64,000 nucleotides of DNA, taken from positions 1,536,021 to 1,600,020 of the forward strand of contig VZRR01011618.1 of assembly GCA_013398015.1 (NCBI GenBank), given 5' to 3'. Position numbers and translations under genes: made by a program. Below, piece by piece: positions 1-11,554 of this stretch. The stretch comes from Oreocharis arfaki (taxonomy: Eukaryota; Chordata; Aves; Passeriformes; Paramythiidae). Under the pieces are notes generated by a model that saw nothing but the letters and a program-made list of their open reading frames with translations, had not been told where the DNA came from and searched no databases. Each line of letters opens with the position of its first letter. The first letter of the stretch is position 1.

Positions 1-559
1 ATAATGCTTATCCAAAAAATATTTCTATGGGTTGAGTTGCGTTACTGACAGGAAATGGACTGCTCCTCCACGGAAGGATGCTGCTGTGGGGCACAGATGG
101 GGATAAAATATTTTTCGTAGATCTCAGCAAGCATATTTACAATCCTCACCTCCATCCTGAGCCAGACTTGCTAATCTAATAAAATCCTAAAGCCTGAACA
201 CTGTGTGTGTGGAATGCAGCCGTGTCCTGCACAACTTCAAGTAATTTGGGAGCAGTCCTTTGACTTTCCCTTGGGCAGACTTCCATCAGACTTGCTGGGA
301 ACTCGGGTTGAGCCCTGACTGCAGAGCGGTGCCTGCAAACCCAGCCCAGGTTTCCAGCAGGGCCCAGCTGGGCTGCCCAGCCCTGGAAAATGTCCCTGCT
401 TTGGTGCAGAGGCACTGATGGCTGGAATTCAGACCACACTGCAGTGCCAGGCAGACACAGGGCACGGGCTCTGCACGGCAAGGCTTTGGCAGCAGGGAGC
501 TGCAGGGGTGGGGTCTGTGAGAAGAAGCTGGAAGCTTTCCCATGAGTGACAAGAGCCAA
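1..559. other. Unassigned intergenic sequence
   Basis: The sequence is moderately GC-rich from about 240 to 559 and has overlapping short open frames on both strands, as expected by chance at this GC content. No exon or known repeat was recognised. It may be an extension of the repeat that follows. Confidence 0.5.
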
Positions 560-1447
560 CACCAACCAGGCTCCAAATGGACCTGCCACTGGCCAAGGCT
601 AAACCCATCGGCCATGGGATCTGGGATAACAGATTCAGTAGGGAAAGGAAGTTACTGCACGGCAGCAATTGCAGCTGGAGAGATGCGTAGCTCTGCAGGC
701 ACCCAGGTCAGTGCAGAAGGAGGGGCAGGAGCTGCTCCAGGCACCGTAGCAGATTCCCCTGCAGCCTGTGATGCAGACCATGGTGAGGCAGCTGTGTCCC
801 TGCAGCCCATGGGGAGCAGAGATCCACCTGCAGCCTGTGGAGAACCCCACGCTGTGCAGCTGGATGCCCAGAGCAGGCTCTTGTCCTGTGGGAAACCTGC
901 TGGAGCAGACTCCTGGCAGGACCTGAGGCACGATGGAGAAAGGAGCCCAGGCTGAAGCAGGTTTGCTGGCAGGACTGTTCCTGAAGGTCTGCACCCACAC
1001 TGGTGAAATTCATGGAGGATTGTCTCCCCTGGCAGGGACTCCCTGCTGGAGCAGGGGAAGAATGTGAAGAGTACTCAGGGGATGAGATGTGTGATGGTGT
1101 GACCACCGCCCCATTCCCTGTCTCCCTGTGCTGCTGCGGGGAGGAGGGAGAGAAAACCACAAGTAAAGTTAAGCCCAGAAAGAAGGGAGGGATGGGGGGA
1201 AAGGTGTTTTCAAGATTAGGTTTTATTTCTCATTATCCTACTGTGACATAATTGCTAGTAAATTAAACTAATTTCCCCAAGTTGAGTCTGTTTTGCCCAT
1301 GATGGTAACCGGTGAGTGATCTCTCCCTGTTCTCATCTCAACTCATGAGCTTTCCATTATATTTTCTCTCCCCTGCCCAGCTGAGGAGGGCAATGACAGA
1401 GCAGCTTTGGTGGACATGTAGTGTCCACCCATCGTAAACCCACCACA
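560..1447 (+). mobile_element. Dispersed avian repeat, LTR-retroelement type, family not resolved
   Basis: The segment is GC-rich and looks like a sequence I remember as highly repeated in bird genomes. It has repeated units around CTGCAGCC(C)(A/G)TGG and CTGGAGCAG, then a GTGTGATG...ACC block, a GGGATGGGGGGAAAGGTGTTTT block, a GGTTTTATTTCTCATTA block, a GGTGAGTGATCTCTCCCTGT block and an end at CCCACCACA. The copy is diverged and shortened relative to the remembered consensus, and its open frames (for example 542-955 plus) are internal to it and not genes. The ACA end suggests an LTR terminus, but I could not locate the opposite TG end. The left boundary is approximate. Confidence 0.65.
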
Positions 1448-2163
1448 CAGAGACACAGCTACCAAAGGATCAGAGCCACAGTGAGCCATTCACACTGACT
1501 CAGAAAAACAATCAACAGGGTTTAAAACAAGAGGTTCACTCTTCTCCTCTGACTATAGAGAGCCTGCAGCTGGAAGCACTGACAAATATTTTGAATTGTT
1601 TGATGCCTTCTGGAACAGAGGCAGAATAGGTTATAGTCTGAATACTGCGTAAAATGCTTCTCTATCTTAAAATAGTCATGACAGTGAAAGGATTCGAAAT
1701 CTCTGTCACTCGGGACAGTGCCTGAGCTGTGCAATTTTAATCTTTATATAGCTACAGTAAATTGCAGAAACAGAGCTCTGAAGAGCCATCCGAGCCTGCA
1801 GTTCTGCCATGACAATGCAACTCCAATCAGACTCTTGGCAAGCGATCCTTGGTTTCAGAAGACAATAGGTAGCAGCAGCTACTGGATACTGAAAGTATTC
1901 CAGGCACTAAAACATAGTAAAAAGAAGCTGGACAGTTAACATCACTCATCTGAAAAGTAAGAGGATGATGCCAGTGGATCTGAACGTGCTGGTTAGACCG
2001 ATTTAGTTATCCCTATGCAGGTTAGCTCCACCACCACAAAGAGCCTGCTTCAAGACAGAAAAGATCATTTAAAGCTGATATAGGCAATGAGCTAAATCCA
2101 TTTTCAGTTACTACAGTAAGTATATCAATTCCTCTGAAAACATAAAAGCAGGGAACAGCTTGT

Positions 2164-2169
2164 TTTATT
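2164..2169 (-). promoter_or_regulatory. Candidate distal poly(A) signal AATAAA
   Basis: AATAAA on the minus strand, followed by a CAAGCTGTTCCCTGCTTTTATG stretch. It is about 1.85 kb after the stop. The next hexamer leftward, near 1222, lies inside the dispersed repeat and is a poorer candidate for the gene. Confidence 0.35.
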
Positions 2170-2584
2170 TTACTGCACAGATACACTCCTGAGTTAAATC
2201 TTAGAGGTGTATTCTCTCTGCAAAAGGAGAGCAGGCAGAAGGAACAGATCCGTGTCTGAAAGGCAGTTCTGGGTTTGAGTGAGCTTACCGTGTTGGTGTC
2301 ACCCCAGGGGCAAAGAAGAGCCTCACACAGGAGCAGTAGGTGCTTGATTCAACTTCTAGAGATGCAGAGCCCTGCACAGCAGCCTCCTCCAACACGTGCA
2401 CCCACCCCCTGCCATAGAACTGCCACAACAGGAGACCATTCACCCCTGAAAAGAATCCCTGTCGCAGACAGCGCGCGATGCGCTCCCGCTCACGGCAGTG
2501 ACTGGCTTGGTTACAAACAGGGGCACATCACCTTCCCAGACAGGATCACTTGGAGTAAACCTAGGGAAACACATACCCTTGCAC

Positions 2585-2627
2585 AACTTATATATATATA
2601 TTTATGTATCTCTTATATATATAAGTT
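2585..2627. repeat. AT-rich inverted repeat (14-bp arms)
   Basis: The arms at 2585-2598 and 2614-2627 are exact reverse complements (AACTTATATATATA and its complement) around a 15-base loop. The arms are mostly TA dinucleotides, so part of the match is low complexity, but the AACTT ends also pair. Confidence 0.8.
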
Positions 2628-2632
2628 TTATT
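2627..2632 (-). promoter_or_regulatory. Candidate poly(A) signal AATAAA next to a hairpin
   Basis: AATAAA on the minus strand, directly followed by the AT-rich inverted repeat at 2585-2627. It sits about 1.4 kb after the stop. Confidence 0.3.
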
Positions 2633-3440
2633 TGTGTATACATTGATATAAATATGCACGCCCCCACACACACAAACACACCCCTGTAACACAAAGCACT
2701 GAACACACACACATACAGAAATATTTTAAATGATGCTGAACTGAAATCTAAGAATATAATTAAGAAATTATTAGCAGGTTTAAAAATTGAGTTAAAAAAC
2801 TATTCAAAGTGTCTTTAATATTTAGTTTCAAGTAAGGGCCAGAACGACCACAGATTAGTACTGATAAAAAGAACTGGCATTAATTTCCCATATTATGCCA
2901 GAACTCATGAGTTACTCCTCATTGTCAAACTCATTGTCATTTCGCCATCAATGCACCTCCTCAACTAGAAGGGGGTTTTTTAGGAAACAGTGATTTCTCA
3001 AGACTTGGGTTACAAGCAATATTGTCTAGGCACCCTCAATCATAGATTAATCCTAAAAACCACACACACCTTAGAGTATCAGGAGAGAACCAGCAGGACT
3101 CAGACATCCACACCCACAGTATTCAGTGGCACAAACAGGAAAAAAGGCAGTACTGGAGATGGAGGATGGAAAGGTGACACAGTGGTGGCCTTCAGAACAA
3201 AAACATTTACCTAGAGTGACACTCCAGTACTCCACAGATGCTCCATATTCGGGAGATACGGAACCACAGTGGCATTTCAGAGATGACTGTGAGTGCAGGT
3301 GGGGATTTAGTGGCAGCTAAAGGTATTGTTTACTTGTGCTCCAGGGTGATAATGAACACCTCAAATAACACTGCAAGGATTATTTGGGATATTTAGTATG
3401 GCTAAAAACCTTGGTACCAGTGTCTTATATCAGAACTCAC

Positions 3441-3446
3441 TTTATT
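3441..3446 (-). promoter_or_regulatory. Candidate poly(A) signal AATAAA
   Basis: AATAAA followed on the minus strand by a GTGAGTTCTG stretch that could act as a downstream GU-rich element. It is about 570 bases after the stop. Confidence 0.4.
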
Positions 3447-3603
3447 AGAATGTAAATGTAGTGTACAAACACCAAATCATTTTAGCTTAAATGTTTAATG
3501 GACATTCAATATATAAATAACTAGTGATTTTAAAGAGATCTTGAAGAAAAGATTTTTGTGTTCTTTTCTTATTTTTTTCCTTTTGTTAAGATTATTCCCT
3601 ATT

Positions 3604-3609
3604 TTTATT
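3604..3609 (-). promoter_or_regulatory. Candidate poly(A) signal AATAAA, first after the stop
   Basis: AATAAA on the minus strand, about 400 bases after the SLC49A4 stop. It lies in a T-rich plus-strand (A-rich minus-strand) stretch with no clear downstream GU-rich element, so it may be a chance match. Confidence 0.3.
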
Positions 3610-3672
3610 CTGATAGAAGACTCCGAAGATTACTGGTACCCTGGTGTGTATAACTGTGAGTCAGCACACAGG

Positions 3673-3701
3673 CACACACACACACACACACACACACACA
3701 A
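3673..3701. repeat. (CA)n microsatellite
   Basis: About 14 uninterrupted CA units. On the gene's strand it reads (TG)n and would be in the 3' UTR if any signal beyond 3600 is used. Confidence 0.97.
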
Positions 3702-4011
3702 CATACACCTCACTGCTACATCAACAGCCTCTTCAATAGAGAGCCCCAGCCCCGGCACAGGGACCCAGACAGCAGAGAGATTCTCTTTGTGCATTTCGGT
3801 GTCACCATCACCTCTCCAGTTCCAAATTTACGGCAAATCAAGATGGTCTTGAACGTAAGAACAACCCATCCCTCACCCTCTCTAAATAAAGCCACGATTA
3901 AGTCTTGAAATTTCTTTGTTTTTCTGCTGTTCAGCTGTGCAAATCCAGGCAGATGTGCAGACTGCAAAGCCGACTTCCAGTCTCTTCCAAGCCCTCACCA
4001 GTCTGCCGTGC

Positions 4012-4127
4012 TCACACGGAGACGACGACGTCGAGATAGAGTCTGTCGTAGGACTCGCGGAAGCACAGGATGAGGAGCAGGCTGAGCAGACACGACCCTG
4101 GCAGGCACCAGTTGAACCAGGAAAACT
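4012..4127 (-). CDS. SLC49A4: SLC49A4 exon 9, C-terminus (TM12) and stop
   Basis: The last coding exon runs from acceptor gctttacag to the TGA at 4012-4014. With the G from exon 8 it reads EFSWFNWCLPGSCLL, SLLLILCFRESYD, RLYLDVVVSV, stop. The hydrophobic part is membrane segment 12, and the short tail RESYDRLYLDVVVSV is cytosolic and nearly invariant in the family. The coding end is CpG-rich (repeated GACGACGTCG on the plus strand), unlike the AT-rich 3' UTR that follows it. Codon count (38 residues plus stop) equals what I recall for the human exon. Confidence 0.97.
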
Positions 4128-7100
4128 CTGTAAAGCGGAACAGAGACCCAGCCTCAGTTATCAAACATGTTCTGTGTTTAAAGCGACCAAAACTTGGACT
4201 GATGGCAGGTTTGAAGGAAATTGCTGTGTTCTGACAAAATCCTGACAGCTCCCGATCGATCGCTGGTTAATGTGGTCTGTGAGCCCTCTCCATGGACACC
4301 TTAAGTTATATGTATTTATAACCAATGCCTCAGCTAACGTAAATCCTCCTTATTCAAACTGCCAATGAAGAGAACGGGGAAAAAAAATAAAATCTATCAT
4401 TGCTAATGGAGAATAAACCACTTCCAAAGACTCTGCTCATTAGTCCCTCGATTTCTATGGATCGAGAACTAAAATTAAAAGCATAGGAAGAAGCTGGGGT
4501 TGATTTTGAATCAAACCTGCTACATCATATAAGGAGGGAAAACCAATTCCTCAGAAGAAACTTGTGCATAACATGATCAATTCAATTTAAAAGTCATTGC
4601 AAAAACAGGTCCTCAGAAGCCTCTTTTGAACTGTTCGATAGAACATACTGCTCTTAAAAGCCTGTGTTCCATATTCAAGAAATCCTATCATCTGGTATTT
4701 GGTTAATAATTAGCAGTTTTATTCAGGGTTTTCTTCAAACAAGTACAACACAATTTTAATTTTTTAAAAAATGTGTCAATTTACTAAAGAAACATTCATT
4801 TCACTGGATAAAGTGTTCTACTTATTTTTTTTTAATTTACCGTTATTATAATATTATTATTATTATTAATTTAATTTTACAGAATCTAAACTCTCCCTCA
4901 AGGTCTGAGTTAATCAAAATCAAGGCTTCATCACTGCTACTTTCTTAAATTTGTAATTTATACTGCTGAAAGAAAAAGTATGATTTTTTTTAAACAATGT
5001 GGAGGACAACAGTCAGCCGGAAAAATCAACCTTCCAAAACCAGTAACCTTCAATAACACCCTCCCTGATCTGCCAAAAACCCTTAGGGATTTGTTTAGGC
5101 AATAATGTTATTAAAAATTTTCCTAGGCTTGGAGAAGACTACTATGTGATGCCAGAAGTCAATAGGCAAATGCTTTGCTATTAGTTTCTTTATAACATTC
5201 CTGCTTAATTGGATTAAACAGACTTTAACTCAAATATCGTAAAAGACAAAATTGAACTTGTGAATCCTTCATGTCTTTTTGATCCAGAATTTGTGACAGC
5301 ACTGGTGATGCAGGGAACACATCAATCGTGCGAAGCCAAAGGTCAGTTTCCTTTTGATTTTCCCTTGCAAGTCCCTGCAGAAAAGGCAAAGGAAACCTCA
5401 TCCACAGGCTGCAGCTTTGAGGCACAGCAATAGCAGGGAGGCTGAGCTTTAGGCAGGTTTACATCCCTACTCTGCTAGCTGAACCAAAATCTTCAGTGCA
5501 CTGGAAAGCTTCCAGGGTTTGGGTCCTTTACAGCATTTGCAATATCAGTACAAGCAGTAAAAGAGAAATTGGAATGAAAACTACTGAAAGATTATTTGGC
5601 CTAAAAGGAAAGACCAAGGGAACAGGATGAATTTGACTGAGTTCTGATTTATCTGTAAGCTTCTTAAATGCCATTAGAGGATGTATTTGAATCAAATGAA
5701 AGCAAATGATTAAGATCGTTATCTTCCTTCTAACGGATTTTTTAATCAGAGGAGCCAATAGCACCCTGGCACTGATCCCCCCCAGTGACCACACATTCTC
5801 TCGGGCTTTCTATCAAAGAAGGCATTGTCCTAAGCACAAGTTACTTTATTTTTTTTCTTTTAAAGAAATAGGGAAAATATTTTAAGTGTATGGGTATACC
5901 AATTTCAGGTTTATCCTAATCTGCATTTATGGATATCTTGTAGGGAAAGAAATACGAGAGACAAAAAAGGTCCCAAATACCCTATTTATGGGGGAATGAG
6001 TCCACTTTATTGCAATTATTTCATCAGAAGTGAGACACCATATCCCCATCCTCATTTCTTATGTAATGCCAAATACCGAAAAAATTCTCAGAATATTCTG
6101 TGTCATCTTCCCAGCTCAGGTACAGATGTCAGAAACAACACTATGTGTGAACAGAGTTCACACCAATTAACATCAAAAGCATACTTCAAAATGTAAAGAC
6201 TAGCTCTCACACCATTCAAGGCTAGCCCAGATGGCATTCAGATTTTACAATGATACAGTTCAGCATCAGTATTAAAAAAATTAAATAATTTTTCTCTGTG
6301 TTCACAGACCGCAATTCGGAAAAAGGTTATCATCCTGCTTGCAATTTCCTGGCAGAAGGAGAAACCTTGCTGAAAAAGTTGCCCCAGGTTGAAACCTTGA
6401 TAATTTCTAGCAGAATTCAATCTGAAATTTGTCACTCTCCTCTTAGTTATAAAACACAACATCTTAAGAAGAAATAATACATAAAAGCTCACATTTTCTA
6501 ATGTTTTACAAATATTGCACAATGAAGCAAATGTTTACCATAATAACAAAATATAAAGAAAAAATCTGTGTCTTTGAAAACCATTAATAAAGACCACTTC
6601 CCTTCGAAAACAAGCTGGGTTCTTATTTTACAGCTTAGAGTAATAATATGTATTATAGTCTCCTAAACAGCGAGTTGTAAGCTATGATTACGAGTTAGGA
6701 GGAAGCAAATAATACTTGAGAGACGAGAAAGTCTGAATAAATTGACAAAAACACGAAGTGAAATACTGCTCTGCTGGATTAGGCCACGGCACTACCCAAA
6801 GGAATGCCTGTTCTGTCTTTGAGCAGTGGTCAGGAGATTTCTCTGCCCTGCAGGGGGACCTCTGACCCACTGAATGGAGCTGGCCTTAAATGGGGCATTT
6901 CTGCTCTGCCCCTCCTGGGCAATCCAGTTCCACCCAAAGGCATGAGACTGGGTGAGCTTTACTGTGGTTCTGAACACCAAGAGATACAACCATTATTAAT
7001 GGTCATGTTACCCAGGCCTTTATAAAATATGATGATGGTGTGCACCTTGGTGTTTCTGGCTACAGCAAATTCAAGCAGAATTATCTTGCATCTAAGTAAT

Positions 7101-7277
7101 TTCATTTTCATAAGCATGCATATAGAAAAGAACAATCAAAATTCTCCTTCCTTGCTGCCCTTGCCTGGATTCAAACATTTGGTTATTAACAGAAATTGTA
7201 TGTACAAGTCCTTCCTTTACTGACACAGACACATCCTTAAGGAAAATTAAATTTTCCAAGTGGCTTATATTTCTTAC
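4128..7277 (-). other. SLC49A4 intron 8
   Basis: A 3.15-kb AT-rich intron with a TTA-rich simple-sequence stretch (listed). Nothing else is recognised in it; open frames such as 5225-5425 and 5528-5794 minus show no family resemblance. Confidence 0.9.
4843..4875. repeat. (TTA)n simple repeat
   Basis: Imperfect ATT/TTA triplet repeat inside intron 8, bordered by a T run on the left and TTTAATTTT on the right. Confidence 0.85.
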
Positions 7278-7460
7278 CTGTATGGTAAAATGTGAGGAAA
7301 AACAACAGCACTCCCATGAACACATTACTCAAAAAGGTGACAACTCCACAGCTTATTCCTTCTGGAACAGGGTAGACTGTCTCCACAAAGAGCTCAAAGA
7401 ATATTGGTACGCTGCTGTTGAGGAATATACCCAGCAAAATGCAGGATGTGTACAGTGTAG
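7278..7460 (-). CDS. SLC49A4: SLC49A4 exon 8 (TM10-TM11)
   Basis: This 183-nt exon has acceptor tctgtcctag behind a good pyrimidine tract, and donor GTAAGA. Its length is a multiple of three with phase 1 at both ends, so skipping it would keep the frame. It encodes TLYTSCILLGIFLNSSVP and IFFELFVETVYPVPEGIS (membrane segment 10 and the following loop), then CGVVTFLSNVFMGVLLFF and LTFYHT (segment 11). The NSS triplet lies inside the predicted membrane segment, so it is unlikely to be glycosylated. Residue identity with human is very high. Confidence 0.97.
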
Positions 7461-8871
7461 CTAGGACAGAAACAAAAACAGTTATTAATTTCATACTGGT
7501 GTTTCCCCCCCCCATTCAGAGCTGCCAAGAATACTAATATCTGAATAACCAAAAATGCATAAACTTATTTTTATCCTCTGTGTATCACAAAGAACATCAC
7601 ATCCCATTAGCTTTAGGCAGAATGCATGCATTGATTTGTGAAAAAAAATCAGAAATACTGATTTATTTATCTATTTATTTAAACAGAATCCATGAAGATA
7701 CATTCAGTGATTTGGACTTCACTTGTAAAGTAAAACAAACAACAAAATTATGAATGCAAAGCACCACCTGCAGTTTGATTTACCTCTGAAACAAACAGAA
7801 AATATTGTCCTACACACAATTAGGACAGGGAGCAATTAATGCACCAAATTGGAAATGGACATGGATTAACCTTTTGACTTAGCTCTAAAGGCCAAAACTA
7901 ATTTTGCTTCCATTTTACAAATAAATACTAATGATCTACCAGCTATCAAGACATTAGTATTCAGCACAGCCTGAGCTGCAACATGTTGAATCCCTTCTGG
8001 CTTCAAAAGGAAATGAAGGGCACCCAGCTCCTGACAGGAACGGGACAGATTTGATAATGCAGATTATTCGCTGCTGTACAACAAATTGTTTTTCTTGGAC
8101 AAACCAACACAAGAATGTGACATTTCTTCAGTAGCCGCAACTATTTTGTTCTACAATTTCTAACACTGCCAAATACTTCACAGTACTTAATAAAGAAGCT
8201 TAATATACCTATATTATCATTTAATGAACATATTATAGCTATTTCTGGACAAAAAAAAACCACACAAAACTTCACAAAAATTTAGTACCTATTTGGAAAT
8301 TATTAGAAGACTTGAAATAACCAGAAAACTCTGGAATAATTTCTGAGGTTCCCATCAAAATAATAAGAAAACATAAAGAAAAAAATTTCAGATACAAAAG
8401 TGTTATGAAGTCACAGGTAAATTATTTATAGCATCTTTTCACTGCAGTGAAAAGATTATGTGGTACAAAATCCTTAGAATTTTTTTTCATATGAATATAT
8501 ATCTGTGTACATATTTCAGTTTAATTTACACTCTTTTGTCTTAGAAAAAGCAAAACTGAAACAGCTCTGCTTCATCTTCTGTTAAGCACTGCTCAAGCTT
8601 TCAATTGAGAAACTGTTAGGAAGCAGGAAACATTCAGCTTTAAAAAAAAATTAAACACCAGCTTTTTAAAATATGAAGAATCACGGTAAAGAAATAAAGG
8701 CATTAAGAAGCAGAAAGGGCTATCTATCACATCCTCTGTTTCATGTGGTTTGCTTCCAAGGCACAAAGGCATATTTCTTTCTCTACAGAGGACTTGTCTG
8801 GACAGGAAAAAGGAGTGAGAGCTGGCCCCCGCTTTTTGAATATACCACAATACTCTGAGATGTTAAGAAAA

Positions 8872-8899
8872 ACAAACACACACAAACAAACAAACAAAA
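8872..8899. repeat. (CAAA)n / (CA)n simple repeat
   Basis: AACAAACACACACAAACAAA type sequence with four to five CAAA units, typical of tetranucleotide repeats in bird introns. Confidence 0.85.
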
Positions 8900-10748
8900 C
8901 CAACCTCCTCAAAACAACCATGGTAACTTTTTCTACTCTTGAATTCTCCTGTCATAAACTTCAGAATAAATCAAAGAAATTGATGCAAGGTATGCCCAGG
9001 ATTTGTCAGAGAGGAAAGAAAAAACCCCAGACAGTATTAGGATGTTCTTCCTAATGCGCTCCTCCAGCTAACACTGAAGACCTGATTCCCTAGTTAAAAG
9101 ATCCATAGATTTTTGCTGCGAGTCCTCACCAGTATTTAAAGTTTCATGAGCCGCTCTTTGAACTCCCATTTACCTCAAACACTGCTGCATATTGCTCTAA
9201 CTCTCTCTAACTGCTGTTGGGTGTAGCCAGAATACCCAAACACACTCAGTGGTTTGAAATTTTTCTACTGGCTTGAGAGACTAACACATAAATGAAATAG
9301 AAGACTCTCTTAGGACAAATGGACATAGGCCCCTCATCACACTCAGTTGAAGATATCTATAGATAGACTTGTAACTTCTGGAGAACGTTTTCAGAACCTC
9401 CCCCAAAGAAGAGAAGGTGGCAGCCAGCTGTAATTCTGTATCAGAAACTCAACCAGTGGAAATGGCTGAGAAGCTGCTGAAAGCCACAGCAGCACCATCG
9501 AAAGCGGAGCAGCAAACACAGTGTCAGAAGCAACAACTCTGCAAGAGGGCTGAAACATCTTCCATAAAGAGCATCAGCCAGGAAAGGGAAACCATGCCTC
9601 TGAACAGAGACAGTGTCTAGACAGATAATTTCCAGAAACTTAGAGCCACTGAGACGAAGGCAAAAATTAGCAGCCATTTAAAGATCGAGACTTCAAATTT
9701 TATTTAATGCAGTAGATGCCAAGGTTTCAATGAAATGAACAGAAGCCTTCAAGCTACGTTTGCTAGTTTAAAATATGCCAGTTGAATTACATCATTGCTC
9801 ACCACTCACTATATTAAGATGACCAGACCACAAGTGAACAAGGGCAATAAGTCTGTACCTTAGAAACAACACCCTCACATTTCCTTGTCATGACATTCAC
9901 CCAAACACACCCACTAGCACACACCTCACACTTCCATACTACGAGGAGCAAAGCAGTTTTAGCATCACCCTTTGGCTTCCCCAAAGTATTGCCTGCCTTT
10001 CGTGTGCACACCAAGAACTGCCAGCTGAATACCCGTGACAGCACCTCAGCTGAGATCACAGGTAATACTGATAAAACAAGGTCTATGTAGAGGTACAGGT
10101 ACACACATCTTTGGAATTAATAAGCAGGAATGTCACAGCAAAAGGACAGAGAGAATATTGCATCCAGTAGATGCTGATTTAAGTTCTAACATCTCATGGA
10201 AATGATAGCTTTTAATTGGGAAACCACAAAAAGAAGCTCTGAAAATGAAGGAGATGTGCATGTCTGAAAGCCTTCTTTAAATGGCACATATTGTAGCACT
10301 GGGAAATCGTTTTTTACTTCATGCATCTGTAAATCACCCAGGGTTATCCCGAGTGCTATACAAATAAGCTTATTCCACTAACTTGGCAACTAAGTCACAT
10401 ACCCAACCGGTCAACTGGACAGGAACTCAAAGACAAGGTATGCAGTTTCAGAAAAATAAGTCACAGATAGAAGTAAAATCAGAGTTCAAAAGTGGTTTTT
10501 GTTTTTTGTTTCACACACTAAATAGTGTATCTCATATTCCAGCTCGTGGGCGACAGGACAGCAGGGAGATATCACCTATTAGCAGGGACCATTTGCTTTC
10601 CCTCACAGAGACCTTGCACTGAATGAAAACAATTACCATGATTTTGTACTGCAGAACAGCTGCTGAAGTTACAGCAAATGTTCTTTCGATTAAGACAATC
10701 TTAATGACAGTCATTGGAAATGAATACAAGGATCTGAAAGCACTGACC

Positions 10749-10783
10749 AAAAAAAAAAATTAAAGAAAAAAAAAAAAAAAAAA
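10749..10783. repeat. A-rich tract
   Basis: Two A runs (about 11 and 18) separated by TTAAAG. No recognisable retroposon body lies directly to its left, so it is listed only as low complexity. Confidence 0.85.
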
Positions 10784-11512
10784 TGATTCACCAAGAAGCT
10801 AACATTATGTCCTAAAGAATAACAACTAACTTGGATAGGCATATACTGGAGAAGTGTGTCGTGCTACTAGTATAAAAAACCAATCACTTTTTCTTAGGAA
10901 AAGGAATTAATTAATTGCCTATGAAGTTATGTGCAAAGTTGTGTATCCAAGACAGGGGCAGCTATGGACATCAACAATGGAACTGGGCTAGGTTTCTTAA
11001 AACATGACATCAATTGAAATAGTTTAAAATAGGTTTTTGTGCATTAAGCAGCTATTTCTCAGGTTGGCCACTGCAAAAAGATCAGCAAAGGCAAAACACC
11101 CGTCCAAAGCACAGCTGTTTCAGAGAACTGGCCAGGAGCTGCTGCAGCAGGAGGCTCAAGCCGTGTTTCATCATGTCCTGTTCATGCTTGAGGTATGAGG
11201 TAACCCTTGCTATTCCCTCAGCACTCATTTTCCTGGCCAGGAAGGAAGCAAGGAATAAAACGTCATGATAATAGCTCCAGAGATGTTACCAGTTAGATGA
11301 AGCAAGGTAGTGACTTGGGACTGATGGTGATACAGTGGCTTAGCACAAAGAGGAGAAAAAGTGGCAAGGAGGAAGGTTCCTGCCTGGCTTATCTCCTACA
11401 GGCCTTCAGCTACTGGATGGCAAATACATGCTCATATCCCAGGGAAAGACTTTCTCTTCTCCCAGCCACAAGCTGTGGCAAAAGCTTTATACCAATTAAA
11501 ATAGAAAGGGGG

Positions 11513-11554
11513 NNNNNNNNNNNNNNNNNNNNNNNNNNNNNNNNNNNNNNNNNN
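11513..11554. other. Assembly gap (42 N) in a G-rich tract
   Basis: Forty-two Ns are preceded by AAAGGGGG and followed by GGGGGCAGGGGGGAGGGAGG. The true length and content are unknown. Translations across it are meaningless. Confidence 0.99.

Larger units (their letters stand above)
1450..4011 (-). other. SLC49A4 3' UTR and downstream flank, end not resolved
   Basis: The sequence after the stop codon is AT-rich and non-coding. It holds at least four AATAAA hexamers on the minus strand (listed separately), a CA repeat and an AT-rich hairpin. A 3' UTR of 0.4 to 1.9 kb would fit, depending on which signal is used. I see no exon of a convergent neighbour; in human the next gene on this side is SEMA5B. 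Confidence 0.5.

Noticed and set aside
1222..1227. AATAAA on the minus strand as the SLC49A4 poly(A) signal
   Set aside because: It lies within the dispersed repeat about 2.8 kb after the stop, and closer candidates exist.
542..1251. Overlapping open frames on both strands
   Set aside because: They fall inside the dispersed repeat and have no domain. High GC and reiterated units explain the lack of stops.
1..4011. A convergent neighbouring gene (SEMA5B is next in human)
   Set aside because: No plus-strand exon with splice ends or semaphorin/thrombospondin-type residues could be found. The neighbour, if present, must lie further left.
3916..4245. Plus-strand open frame of 109 codons across exon 9
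   Set aside because: It is the antisense shadow of the GC-rich SLC49A4 exon 9. The minus-strand reading matches the known protein.
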